Below are positions 7,644-14,536 of a stretch of DNA of 64,000 bases, in pieces (position 1 is the stretch's first letter; each line of letters begins with the position of its first letter). This DNA is from Nocardioides turkmenicus (GTDB taxonomy: Bacteria; Actinomycetota; Actinomycetes; Propionibacteriales; Nocardioidaceae). Below the pieces are notes generated by a model. It was given only the letters and a program-made list of their open reading frames with translations, searched no databases and was not told where the DNA came from. Where the stretch lies: assembly GCF_011045035.1 (NCBI RefSeq), contig NZ_JAALAA010000019.1, positions 31,516-95,515 on the forward strand, in the 5' to 3' direction. Position numbers and translations under genes: made by a program.

Positions 7644-7918
7644 CGGCGGCAGTCCGCGTCGTACGCGGTGCTCTCGACAAGCTCGACCGCCTCCTCGCGT
7701 CGGTGCTGATCGGGCTGCTCCACGTGTGGCGGACTCTCGTCAGTCCGCTCTACGGCGATGTGTGCCGCTACTACCCGTCGTGCTCGGCGTACGGGCTCGA
7801 GGCCGTCAAGACGCACGGCCCCTGGCGCGGGAGCTGGCTGACGGCGCGCCGTCTGGCCCGCTGTGTCCCCTGGGCCAAGACGCGGGGCTTCGATCCCGTA
7901 CCCACCAAAAACCCCTGA
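7640..7918 (+). CDS. yidD: Membrane protein insertion efficiency factor YidD
   Basis: Small membrane-associated protein thought to aid YidC-dependent insertion. The 92-residue product has the family core WRTLVSPLYGDVCRYYPSCSAYGLEAVKTHG with its conserved Cys residues and Pro-Ser-Cys motif. It overlaps rnpA by four bases and precedes yidC by 49. Oddity: residues 10-18 (GALDKLDRL) are encoded by a sequence matching 23 of 25 bases of the dispersed palindrome (7667-7691), placed in the variable N-terminal extension before the conserved core. Confidence 0.95.
   Translation: MTAAVRVVRGALDKLDRLLASVLIGLLHVWRTLVSPLYGDVCRYYPSCSAYGLEAVKTHGPWRGSWLTARRLARCVPWAKTRGFDPVPTKNP
7667..7691 (-). repeat. 25-bp dispersed palindrome inside yidD
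   Basis: It matches the CTCGACAAGCTCGAC form of the family at 23 of 25 positions; both mismatches are in the arms. It lies wholly within the yidD reading frame. Confidence 0.7.
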
Positions 7919-7967
7919 AGACCTGGTCCGTGTAAGTGCGGACTCCCCAAACCGAGGAGCCTGATCC

Positions 7968-8957
7968 GTGGGAGCCATAGGCGATCTGTTCGGATGGATC
8001 GCAACACCGCTGTATTACGCCATCTCGGGCATCCTGCTCGTGTGGCAGAAGGCGTTCGCGTACATCATCCCGTCTGAGGGCTGGCAGTGGGCGCTGGCCA
8101 TCGTCGGCCTGACCGTGACCATCCGCGCGCTGCTGATCCCGCTGTTCGTGAAGCAGATCAACTCCAGCCGCAACATGCAGCTGCTGCAGCCGAAGGTGCG
8201 GGAGCTGCAGAAGAAGTACGGTCACGACCGCGAGAAGCTCGCCAACGAGACCATGAAGCTCTACAAGGACTCGGGCACCAACCCGTTCGCGTCCTGCCTG
8301 CCGCTGCTGCTGCAGATGCCGATCTTCTTCGTGCTGTTCCGGATGCTCGAGCACGCCTCCGACGGTGTCGGCAAGGGCTTCCTGAGCGACGAGGCTGCCC
8401 ACGAGTTCGCCACCTCGACCTGGCTCGGCTCGCTGCTCTCGGACCAGTTCACGACGGCCGACCACATGAGCACCTACTTCCTGACCGGGTTCCTGGTCGT
8501 GGCGATGATCGCCACCACCTTCCTCACCCAGCGTCAGCTGATGTCGAAGAACATGCCGCCCGACGCCATGACCGGTCAGTACGCCCAGCAGCAGAAGCTG
8601 CTGCTCTACGTGCTGCCCGTCGTGTTCGCCGTCGGTGGTATCGCCTTCCCGGTCGGAACGATCCTCTACTGGACCTCCTCCAACCTGTGGACCATGGGTC
8701 AGCAGTTCTACGTGATCCGCAACAACCCCGCGCCCGGCACGCCTGCGTTCGACGCCAAGCAGGAGCGCGACAAGGCCAAGCGCCGCAAGAAGGGCCTGAC
8801 CGACGCGGAGATCGACATCGCCGAGGCCAACGAGGCGCAGACGGAGAAGCGTCCGGCGCAGCGTACGCAGCCCAAGAACCAGACCCGGAGCCAGCGGAAG
8901 AAGGCCGGCACGACCGCCGGTCGCTCCACGACCCAGAAGAACGGGGGAACCAAGTGA
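7968..8957 (+). CDS. yidC: Membrane protein insertase YidC
   Basis: Inserts and folds inner-membrane proteins, alone or with SecYEG. The 329-residue product is the short Gram-positive type without the large periplasmic domain. It shows TM1 (LYYAISGILLVWQKAF), the core WALAIVGLTVTIRALLIPL with the conserved hydrophilic-groove Arg, the FASCLPLLLQMPIFFVLFRML helix and two later helices around residues 165-245. The C-terminus is a Lys/Arg/Gln-rich tail, probably ribosome-binding. It ends overlapping jag by four bases (GTGA). Confidence 0.96.
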   Translation: MGAIGDLFGWIATPLYYAISGILLVWQKAFAYIIPSEGWQWALAIVGLTVTIRALLIPLFVKQINSSRNMQLLQPKVRELQKKYGHDREKLANETMKLYKDSGTNPFASCLPLLLQMPIFFVLFRMLEHASDGVGKGFLSDEAAHEFATSTWLGSLLSDQFTTADHMSTYFLTGFLVVAMIATTFLTQRQLMSKNMPPDAMTGQYAQQQKLLLYVLPVVFAVGGIAFPVGTILYWTSSNLWTMGQQFYVIRNNPAPGTPAFDAKQERDKAKRRKKGLTDAEIDIAEANEAQTEKRPAQRTQPKNQTRSQRKKAGTTAGRSTTQKNGGTK

Positions 8958-9463
8958 CGACCCAGGACGTGAGCGAGAACGTCGAGGCGGTCACCGACGA
9001 GACGCGCCTCAAGCAGCTCGAGCAGGAAGGTGACATCGCGGCCGACTACCTCGAAGAGCTCCTCGACATCGCCGACCTCGACGGTGACCTCGACATGGAC
9101 GTCGAGGGCGACCGTGCCGCCGTCTCGATCGTCGGGGGCGACCTGCAGCAGCTGGTCGGCCGCCACGGGGAGGTCCTGGACGCGCTCCAGGAGCTGACCC
9201 GCCTCGCTGTCTACCGCGAGACCGGCGAGCGGTCCCGGCTGATGCTCGACGTCGGCGGCTACCGCGCCAACCGTCGCTCGACGCTGATGGCGCTCGCTGA
9301 GGAGACCGTCGAGAAGGTCAAGGAGTCCGGCGCCCCGGTCTCGCTGAAGCCGATGTCGCCGTTCGAGCGGAAGGTCGTCCACGACGCCGTCGCCGCCGCC
9401 GGCCTCACCTCGGAGTCCTCCGGTGTGGAGCCGCGACGCTACGTGGTCGTCCTGCCTGAGTGA
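8954..9463 (+). CDS. jag: R3H/KH RNA-binding protein Jag (KhpB)
   Basis: RNA-binding protein that partners KhpA and influences cell division and envelope growth in other bacteria. The 169-residue product has an acidic N-terminus, a KH domain with VGRHGEVLDALQELTRL in place of the usual GxxG loop region (about residues 70-90), and a C-terminal R3H domain (MSPFERKVVHDAVAAAGLTSESSG). The GTG at 8954 overlaps the yidC stop. It is the last gene before a strong terminator. Confidence 0.94.
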   Translation: MTTQDVSENVEAVTDETRLKQLEQEGDIAADYLEELLDIADLDGDLDMDVEGDRAAVSIVGGDLQQLVGRHGEVLDALQELTRLAVYRETGERSRLMLDVGGYRANRRSTLMALAEETVEKVKESGAPVSLKPMSPFERKVVHDAVAAAGLTSESSGVEPRRYVVVLPE

Positions 9464-9470
9464 CGCTGAG

Positions 9471-9520
9471 ACAAAGAGATCGCCCCTCGTGCCGTGTGGC
9501 ACGAGGGGCGATCTCTTTGT
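9471..9520. terminator. Strong terminator after jag
   Basis: A perfect 23-bp stem: 9471-9493 pairs with 9498-9520 around a GTGT loop. The outer ACAAAGA / TCTTTGT ends give an A-run before and a T-rich run after, so it can serve the jag operon and the convergent transpeptidase gene. Confidence 0.9.
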
Positions 9521-9525
9521 GCGGA

Positions 9526-9541
9526 TGTTTCACGTGGAACG
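9526..9541. promoter_or_regulatory. parS: parS-like ParB binding site
   Basis: TGTTTCACGTGGAACG matches the parS consensus TGTTTCACGTGAAACA at 14 of 16 positions. It lies between jag and the transpeptidase gene, 3 kb from parAB. Confidence 0.75.
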
Positions 9542-9545
9542 TGGT

Positions 9546-9608
9546 GGTGGTCGAGCCTGTCGAGACCACCGGTTTGCAGGGCTGGGGGTCTCGACAAGCT
9601 CGACCACC
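9546..9608. repeat. Inverted pair of 25-bp palindromes (REPIN-like doublet)
   Basis: A forward copy at 9546-9570 and a reverse copy at about 9585-9608 face each other across a 14-base spacer containing TTTGCAGGG. The same spacer word joins the pair at 11120-11179. The doublet sits between the transpeptidase stop and a parS-like site. Confidence 0.88.
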
Positions 9609-9616
9609 AGGAGGCC

Positions 9617-10369
9617 TCAGGACCAGTAGACGACGACCCGGTCGCCGATGCGGATCTGGTCGAAGACCCACGCGATCGACGACTTGTTGCGCACGTTCAC
9701 GCAGCCGTGGGAGCAGCCGTTGTAGCCACGGGCGGCAAAGTCGGAGGAGTAGTGCACCGCCTGGCCGCCGTTGAAGAACATCGCGTACGGCATCGGGGTG
9801 TTGTAGATGGAGGAGACGTGGTTGCGGCTCTTCCGGTAGACCTTGAACGCGCCCTCGCGGGTCTTGGTGTCGGAGCAGCCGAAGCGGGCATCCATCGCGC
9901 GGACGATCTTGCCGGCGCGTACGTAGCGCATCCGGCGGTCGGTCTTGTCGACGCAGAGCACGCGGCCGGTGAGGCAGCGACGGTCGAGGTTGTAGAGCGC
10001 GGCGTCGGTCGGCGTGCTCGTCAGCGAGCGGAGGCGGTCGAGGGTGCGCTGGTTGACCTTGCCGGTGATGGCCAGGCGCTGGTTGCGCTGGAAGACCTTG
10101 ACGGCACCGGTGGTCTTGGAACCGTAGTTGCCGGTGACGCGGCCGGTGTAGATCCGCCGCTCCTTGAGGCGAGCCTGGATCCTGCGCACCCCGATGCCGG
10201 TCGAGCCCTGCTGGTAGAGGACGGTGTACGCCGTGTGGAAGCCGGTCTGGCCGACGGAGGCCGCCGGGGTGGCCTGGGCGCTGCTCGGCGCCGCGATCGA
10301 GCCCAGGGAGAATCCCAGGGCAAGGATGGTGGTGAGGAAGATCGCCACCGGGGTTCTACGGACGTTCAC
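9617..10369 (-). CDS. L,D-transpeptidase (YkuD) with peptidoglycan-binding domain
   Basis: Secreted enzyme that makes 3-3 peptidoglycan cross-links. The 250-residue product has a signal peptide (about residues 1-34, RRTPVAIFLTTILALGFSLG then an AxA site), a PG_binding_1 domain (about 55-115, LYQQGSTGIGVRRIQARL to NQRTLDRL), and a YkuD domain ending in the catalytic motif HGCVNVRN (His, Cys and Arg present). Length and layout are normal for actinobacterial Ldt proteins. It sits between jag and rsmG, where many actinobacteria have no such gene, amid palindromic repeats. Confidence 0.93.
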   Translation of the reverse strand: MNVRRTPVAIFLTTILALGFSLGSIAAPSSAQATPAASVGQTGFHTAYTVLYQQGSTGIGVRRIQARLKERRIYTGRVTGNYGSKTTGAVKVFQRNQRLAITGKVNQRTLDRLRSLTSTPTDAALYNLDRRCLTGRVLCVDKTDRRMRYVRAGKIVRAMDARFGCSDTKTREGAFKVYRKSRNHVSSIYNTPMPYAMFFNGGQAVHYSSDFAARGYNGCSHGCVNVRNKSSIAWVFDQIRIGDRVVVYWS

Positions 10370-10584
10370 ATCATCTCCGTGGGGTCAGGGAAGGTGGCCC
10401 GATCGCGCGGGCCGCTGGGGTCGCACTCGAGGTGCGACGATCTACGACTAAGACGTTCGAGCAGCGTGCGCGGTTGCATCAGATTCGCGCGAGGCTGCTC
10501 GCGGACTTTAGCGCACCCGGCACCTGGAAGGCCTCTTTACGGACCCGCTCGCGGGACCGTTGGCGAAGGGTTCATCGCAGGGTG

Positions 10585-10600
10585 TGTTTCACGTGAAACG
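10585..10600. promoter_or_regulatory. parS: parS site
   Basis: TGTTTCACGTGAAACG matches the 16-bp parS consensus at all but the last base, with a perfect 14-bp palindromic core. Confidence 0.9.
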
Positions 10601-10604
10601 GGGA

Positions 10605-10765
10605 GGTGGTCGAGCCTGTCGAGACCACCGGATTCTGCTCATCGAGCCTGTCGAGATGAGTCTGGTTGCGTGGGTGGTCTCGACAAGCTCGACCACCGGT
10701 CATCGAGCCTGTCGAGATGACCATGTGTCGGGCGAGCGGCGGTCATCGAGCTTGTCGAGATGACC
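10605..10765. repeat. Cluster of five 25-bp palindromes, 3' side of the GIY-YIG gene
   Basis: Copies: 10605-10629 forward (GGTGGTC arms); 10638-10660 forward (CTCATC/GATGAG arms); 10673-10697 reverse (GGTGGTC arms); 10698-10722 forward (GGTCATC/GATGACC); 10741-10765 forward (GGTCATC/GATGACC). Arms differ between copies but always pair with each other. The last copy touches the GIY-YIG stop codon. Confidence 0.92.
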
Positions 10766-10766
10766 T

Positions 10767-11072
10767 TCACTCCGGAGGCGGCAGCGGATGGGGTGTCCGC
10801 GACGTGTTCGCGAGACGGGGAAGATCGCCGAGCTGCCCTCTGATGAGAGCGAGGCGTTTGGCGCGGCTCCAGTTCTGGATCTGCTTCTCCCGGTCGAAGG
10901 CATGGGTGACGTCGTCGTACTGCTCGTACCAGACCAGCTCGACCGGAAGGCGATGTCGGGTGTACTCCGACCCGAGGCCGACGCGATGCTCGGTCATCCG
11001 GCGTTCGAGGTCGGTCGTGCTGCCGACGTAGAGGGTTCGGTCTGCGCAGAGAAGCATGTAGGTGTAAGCCAT
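10767..11072 (-). CDS. Small GIY-YIG endonuclease-domain protein
   Basis: A single-domain nuclease-fold protein of 101 residues, like the YhbQ/UPF0213 group. It has the paired motifs YMLLCADRTLYVG (GIY and YIG equivalents), the conserved Arg in LERRMTEH and the metal-binding Glu in FDREKQIQNWSRAKRLALI. The ATG at 11072 is preceded by TGAGGAC. The substrate is unknown; family members cut DNA or branched DNA. Five palindromes flank it on each side, the densest point of the family in this window, and the stop codon directly abuts one. This suggests, but does not prove, a functional link between the nuclease and the repeats. Confidence 0.9.
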   Translation of the reverse strand: MAYTYMLLCADRTLYVGSTTDLERRMTEHRVGLGSEYTRHRLPVELVWYEQYDDVTHAFDREKQIQNWSRAKRLALIRGQLGDLPRLANTSRTPHPLPPPE

Positions 11073-11119
11073 GTCCTCATCATGAGCGCGAGCACCGACA
11101 GTTTCAGAGGGCGAGCAAG

Positions 11120-11323
11120 GAGGTCGAGCCTGTCGAGACCTCTTTGCAGGGTGTGGTGGTCTCGACAAGCTCGACCACCGGTCATCGGGTCCGGCGAGGT
11201 GACTCTGGTCGGCTGGGTGGTCTCGACAAGCTCGACCACCGGTCGGCGAGTCATACGGAGGTCGAGCTTGTCGAGACCTCTTCATGTGCAGGAGCGGTGG
11301 TGGTCTCGACAGGCTCGACCACC
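11120..11323. repeat. Cluster of five 25-bp palindromes, 5' side of the GIY-YIG gene
   Basis: Copies: 11120-11142 forward (GAGGTC/GACCTC arms); 11155-11179 reverse; 11216-11240 reverse; 11258-11280 forward (GAGGTC/GACCTC); 11299-11323 reverse. A decayed copy lies at about 11180-11202 and half copies at 11325-11352. Spacers of neighbouring pairs resemble those in the 9.5 and 10.6 kb clusters. Confidence 0.92.
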
Positions 11324-11378
11324 AGGAGCTCGACCACCAAGGAGGCTCGACCGGCGGTGCGGGGAGTTCTTGGATGCG

Positions 11379-11394
11379 CGTTTCACGTGAAACA
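11379..11394. promoter_or_regulatory. parS: parS site upstream of rsmG
   Basis: CGTTTCACGTGAAACA matches parS at 15 of 16 positions. It ends 8 bases before the rsmG start, so ParB bound here could affect rsmG-parA-parB expression. Confidence 0.9.
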
Positions 11395-11402
11395 GTTTGG
11401 GT

Positions 11403-12140
11403 GTGAGCGAGGAACGTGAGGGCGTGGAGGGGGTCGGGGGGATCGACCCGCGAGCGGAGAAGGTGTTTCCGGCCGACCGGTTGGAGCTCGCGGAGAAGTA
11501 CGCCGCCTGGCTGGCCGACGCGGGAGTGGTGCGGGGGCTGATCGGGCCGCGGGAGGTTCCGCGGCTCTGGGATCGGCACATCCTCAACTGCGCGGTGCTG
11601 GGGGAGGTGATCCCTGTGGGGGTGGCGGTGGCGGACATCGGGTCCGGCGCCGGGCTCCCGGGACTGGTCCTCGCGATCGCTCGCCCGGATCTCCAGATCA
11701 CCCTGATCGAGCCGCTGCTGCGGCGTACGACTTTTCTCGAGGAGGTCGCCGAGGATCTCGGTCTCGAGAACGTGACGGTGCTGCGGGGGAGGGCGGACGC
11801 CTTCCACGGGGAGCTCGGGTTCGACGTGGTGACCTCGCGGGCGGTGGCCGGCCTGGGGAAGCTGCTCGACTGGTCGATGCCGCTGGTGGTGCCCACCGGT
11901 GCGCTGGTCGCGATGAAGGGGTCGAGCATCGAGACGGAGATCGAGGAGGCGGACGCGACCCTGAAGAAGTGGGGATGCGCGCCGCCGTCCGTCTCGGAGC
12001 TCGGTGTAGGCGTTTTGGAGACGACAACTGTCGCGGTTCGGGTGGTTTGGTCCGATCCCGCACGGGTAGATTGGCCGCCGGTCCCGAAGGGCGGGCAGAA
12101 GGGGTCCAAAGGCGGATCCCGCAAGAAGAAGCGCCGCTGA
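11403..12140 (+). CDS. rsmG: 16S rRNA (guanine-N7) methyltransferase RsmG (GidB)
   Basis: Methylates N7 of a guanine in the 530 loop of 16S rRNA, using S-adenosylmethionine. The 245-residue product has the family start FPADRLELAEKYAAWLADAG, the REVPRLWDRHILNCA segment and the SAM motif VADIGSGAGLPGLVLA. The C-terminus is a Lys/Gly-rich tail ending in KKKRR. I prefer the GTG at 11403; a TTG at 11397 in the same frame would add two residues. It is followed by two palindromes and parA, the usual rsmG-parA-parB order. Confidence 0.94.
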   Translation: MSEEREGVEGVGGIDPRAEKVFPADRLELAEKYAAWLADAGVVRGLIGPREVPRLWDRHILNCAVLGEVIPVGVAVADIGSGAGLPGLVLAIARPDLQITLIEPLLRRTTFLEEVAEDLGLENVTVLRGRADAFHGELGFDVVTSRAVAGLGKLLDWSMPLVVPTGALVAMKGSSIETEIEEADATLKKWGCAPPSVSELGVGVLETTTVAVRVVWSDPARVDWPPVPKGGQKGSKGGSRKKKRR

Positions 12141-12142
12141 TT

Positions 12143-12209
12143 GGTGGTCGCGCCCGTCGAGACCACGACAGCTCGTTTCGACCGAGTGGTCTCGACAGGC
12201 TCGACCACC
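12143..12209. repeat. Inverted pair of 25-bp palindromes between rsmG and parA
   Basis: A forward copy with a changed centre (12143-12166) and a reverse copy (12186-12209) face each other across 19 bases. They fill the gap up to the parA ribosome site. Confidence 0.85.
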
Positions 12210-12230
12210 GGCTATGGAGGGTTAGGAACT

Positions 12231-13226
12231 ATGCCGTACGAGGACGAGAGCACGCAGAGCGCCGTTTCACGTGAAACCGACGAACCGGTGTCGATCAGGC
12301 TCCGTACGGCCGGCGACATCGCCTCCTTCGACAACGACTTCGCCACGGAGGCGACGCCGCTGGCCGCTGCCGCCGAGCACACGCTCCTGGCGCGCGGTGC
12401 CGCGAGCAACCGGCCGCCGATGCCGCGTCCCGCGAGCACGCGGGTGATCGTCTCCGCCAACCAGAAGGGTGGCGTCGGCAAGACCACGTCCACGGTGAAC
12501 ATCGCCGCGGCGCTGGCTCAGCTCGGCCAGAAGGTGTTGGTCATCGACCTCGACCCGCAGGGCAACGCCTGCACCGCGTTCGACGTCGACCACTACCAGG
12601 GGACGCCGGGGACGTACGAGGTCCTGGTCGAGGGCGCCGCGCTCGAGGACGTCGTGGTGCCCGTGCCGAAGCTCGACGGTCTCGAGCTGGTGCCGGCGAC
12701 GATCGACCTGGCCGGCGCCGAGGTCGAGCTGGTCGAGGAGGAGGGACGGGAGCAGCGCCTGAAGACCGCGCTGGCGAGGTCCCCTCGTGTCGGCGATGCC
12801 GAGGACCGCTGGGACTACGTGCTCATCGACTGCCCGCCGTCTCTGGGCCTGCTGACGGTCAACGCGCTGGTCGCGAGCACCGAGGTGATGATCCCGATCC
12901 AGGCGGAGTACTACGCGCTGGAGGGTCTGGGCCAGCTCCTCAAGACGGTCGAGATGGTGCGCGCCGCGCTCAACCCGTCGCTGAAGGTCTCCTCGATGCT
13001 GATCACGATGTACGACGCCCGCACCCGCCTCGCCTCCCAGGTCGCCGAGGAGGTGCGCGAGCACTTCGGCGACACCGTGATGCGCACGTTCATCCCCCGC
13101 GCCGTGCGCGTGTCCGAGGCGCCGTCGTTCGGGCAGACCGTGATGACGTACGACCCCGGCTCGCCGGGTGCGCTGAGCTACCTCGAGGCGGCGAAGGAGC
13201 TCGCCAAGCAGGGCGAGCAGCGGTGA
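12231..13226 (+). CDS. parA: Chromosome partitioning ATPase ParA
   Basis: Walker-type ATPase that moves ParB-parS complexes and segregates the origin. The 331-residue product has an 80-residue low-complexity N-terminal extension, the deviant Walker A KGGVGKTTSTVN, Walker A' VIDLDPQGNA and VLIDCPPSLGLLT. The start at 12231 is set by GGAGGGTTAGGAACT directly upstream; a longer frame would translate the upstream palindromes and is rejected. A parS site lies inside codons 11-16. The stop is followed by palindromes, then parB. Confidence 0.95.
   Translation: MPYEDESTQSAVSRETDEPVSIRLRTAGDIASFDNDFATEATPLAAAAEHTLLARGAASNRPPMPRPASTRVIVSANQKGGVGKTTSTVNIAAALAQLGQKVLVIDLDPQGNACTAFDVDHYQGTPGTYEVLVEGAALEDVVVPVPKLDGLELVPATIDLAGAEVELVEEEGREQRLKTALARSPRVGDAEDRWDYVLIDCPPSLGLLTVNALVASTEVMIPIQAEYYALEGLGQLLKTVEMVRAALNPSLKVSSMLITMYDARTRLASQVAEEVREHFGDTVMRTFIPRAVRVSEAPSFGQTVMTYDPGSPGALSYLEAAKELAKQGEQR
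12263..12278. promoter_or_regulatory. parS: parS site within parA
   Basis: CGTTTCACGTGAAACC has the perfect 14-bp parS core and lies inside the N-terminal coding part of parA, encoding AVSRETD. Confidence 0.88.
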
Positions 13227-13336
13227 TCGAGCTTGTCGAGATCACCGGCAGGCCAGGCCGAACATCGGTGGTCGAGCCTGTCGAGACCACCCGCGAAGCC
13301 GGCGGAACATCGGTGGTCGAGCCTGTCGAGACCACC
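13222..13336 (+). repeat. Three 25-bp palindromes between parA and parB
   Basis: Copies at 13222-13246 (GGTGATC/GATCACC arms), 13267-13291 and 13312-13336 (GGTGGTC/GACCACC). The first starts inside the last parA codons. The last two form a 45-base tandem duplication, each followed by CCGCGAAGC. Confidence 0.92.
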
Positions 13337-13375
13337 CGCGAAGCAGCAAGAAACTGACATGGGGGACACCGAAAT

Positions 13376-14416
13376 ATGAGCAAGCAGCCGCCGAAGCGTG
13401 GTCTCGGACGCGGTCTGGGATCGCTGATCCCGACCGCTCCTGCCGCGAGCGGAAACGAGTCGACGGACGGCGCCGCTGTCCAGTCGGACGTCCGCCATTC
13501 GGACCTTTCCGCTGGAGCGACTTCTGGCCCATCCGTGGACCCTGGGTCCACCGACTCGACGGAAGGCCGCCAGATCGAGAATTCGGATCTGGCGCCCGTC
13601 GACGGGGCATATTTCGCCGAGCTTCCGGTGAAGCAGATCCACCCGAACCACGTGCAGCCTCGGCAGGTCTTCGACGAGGAGGCGATGGCCGAGCTGGTCC
13701 ACTCGATCAGTGAGATCGGCCTTCTCCAGCCCATCGTCGTCCGGAAGGTGGCGACCGACTCCTACGAGCTGGTCATGGGTGAGCGCCGCTGGCGCGCCAC
13801 CCAGAAGGCCGGCCTCGATGTCATCCCGGCGATCGTCCGCGAGACCGATGACACCGACATGCTCCGCGACGCGCTCCTGGAGAACCTCCACCGCTCGCAG
13901 CTGAACCCCCTCGAAGAGGCGGCCGCCTACCAGCAGCTGCTCAACGACTTCGCGTGTACGCACGACGAGCTCGCCCAGCGGATCGGTCGCTCACGCCCGC
14001 AGATCTCCAACACGATCCGGCTGCTGAAGCTGTCGCCGTCGGTGCAGCGTCGGGTCGCCGCGGGCGTGCTCTCCGCCGGTCACGCCCGGGCGCTGCTCGC
14101 GGTCGACGGCGAGGCGCAGCAGGACAAGCTGGCGCAGAAGGTCGTCGCCGAGGGCATCTCGGTGCGCGGTCTCGAGGAGATCGTCGCCCTGGGTGACCCT
14201 GACGGCGACGCCTTCGCCACTCCTCGCGTGCGCCGGGCCAAGCCGACCGCACCAGGGCTCAAGGAGATCTCGGACCGGCTCTCGGACCGCTTCGACACTC
14301 GCGTCAAGGTCGATCTGGGACGCTCCAAGGGAAAGATCACCGTCGAGTTCGCCACCTTGGACGACCTGCGTCGGATCGTCGACCTGATGTCACCGGCAGC
14401 AGACGAATCCATTTAG
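13376..14416 (+). CDS. parB: Chromosome partitioning protein ParB
   Basis: CTP-dependent DNA clamp that loads at parS and spreads over the origin. The 346-residue product begins with the ParA-interacting SKQPPKRGLGRGLGSLIP, then a variable acidic linker, the ParB/Srx CTPase domain with VKQIHPNHVQPRQVFDEEAM and GERRWRAT, the HTH region (LAQRIGRSRPQISNTIRLL) and a C-terminal dimer domain. Length is typical. It is preceded by three palindromes, so parA and parB are separated by 150 bases rather than tightly joined. Confidence 0.96.
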   Translation: MSKQPPKRGLGRGLGSLIPTAPAASGNESTDGAAVQSDVRHSDLSAGATSGPSVDPGSTDSTEGRQIENSDLAPVDGAYFAELPVKQIHPNHVQPRQVFDEEAMAELVHSISEIGLLQPIVVRKVATDSYELVMGERRWRATQKAGLDVIPAIVRETDDTDMLRDALLENLHRSQLNPLEEAAAYQQLLNDFACTHDELAQRIGRSRPQISNTIRLLKLSPSVQRRVAAGVLSAGHARALLAVDGEAQQDKLAQKVVAEGISVRGLEEIVALGDPDGDAFATPRVRRAKPTAPGLKEISDRLSDRFDTRVKVDLGRSKGKITVEFATLDDLRRIVDLMSPAADESI

Positions 14417-14464
14417 AGACCAAGCGCTAAAGCGTTTTGTCGACAAATAGGTAGAGAGATTTCA

Positions 14465-14516
14465 GGTGGCCATCTCGACAGGCTCGACCACGGTCATCGA
14501 GCTTGTCGAGATGACC
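14465..14516. repeat. Pair of 25-bp palindromes after parB
   Basis: A reverse, partly decayed copy (14465-14491) directly abuts a forward ATGAC-type copy (14492-14516). They lie between the stops of convergent parB and aminotransferase genes, with no other clear terminator. Confidence 0.85.
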
Positions 14517-14536
14517 CCTGGGGCGTAGTTGTCGAG

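Larger units (their letters stand above)
10370..10766. other. Gap with parS and five palindromes, no gene
   Basis: 397 bases between the transpeptidase start and the GIY-YIG stop. The left 200 bases carry the transpeptidase promoter and leader; I saw no recognisable riboswitch. The right half holds parS (10585-10600) and five palindrome copies (10605-10765). Confidence 0.7.
11073..11402. other. Gap with five palindromes and parS, no gene
   Basis: 330 bases between the divergent GIY-YIG and rsmG genes. Apart from about 45 bases next to the nuclease start it is almost entirely palindromes and a parS site. No other coding signal is visible. Confidence 0.75.

Noticed and set aside
10370..10560. 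c-di-AMP (ydaO) riboswitch upstream of the L,D-transpeptidase
   Set aside because: Such riboswitches precede wall hydrolases in actinobacteria, but I could not find the conserved core words here.
12141..12230. Upstream extension of ParA starting MVVAPVETT
   Set aside because: It only translates two palindromes; the proper ribosome site and start are at 12231.
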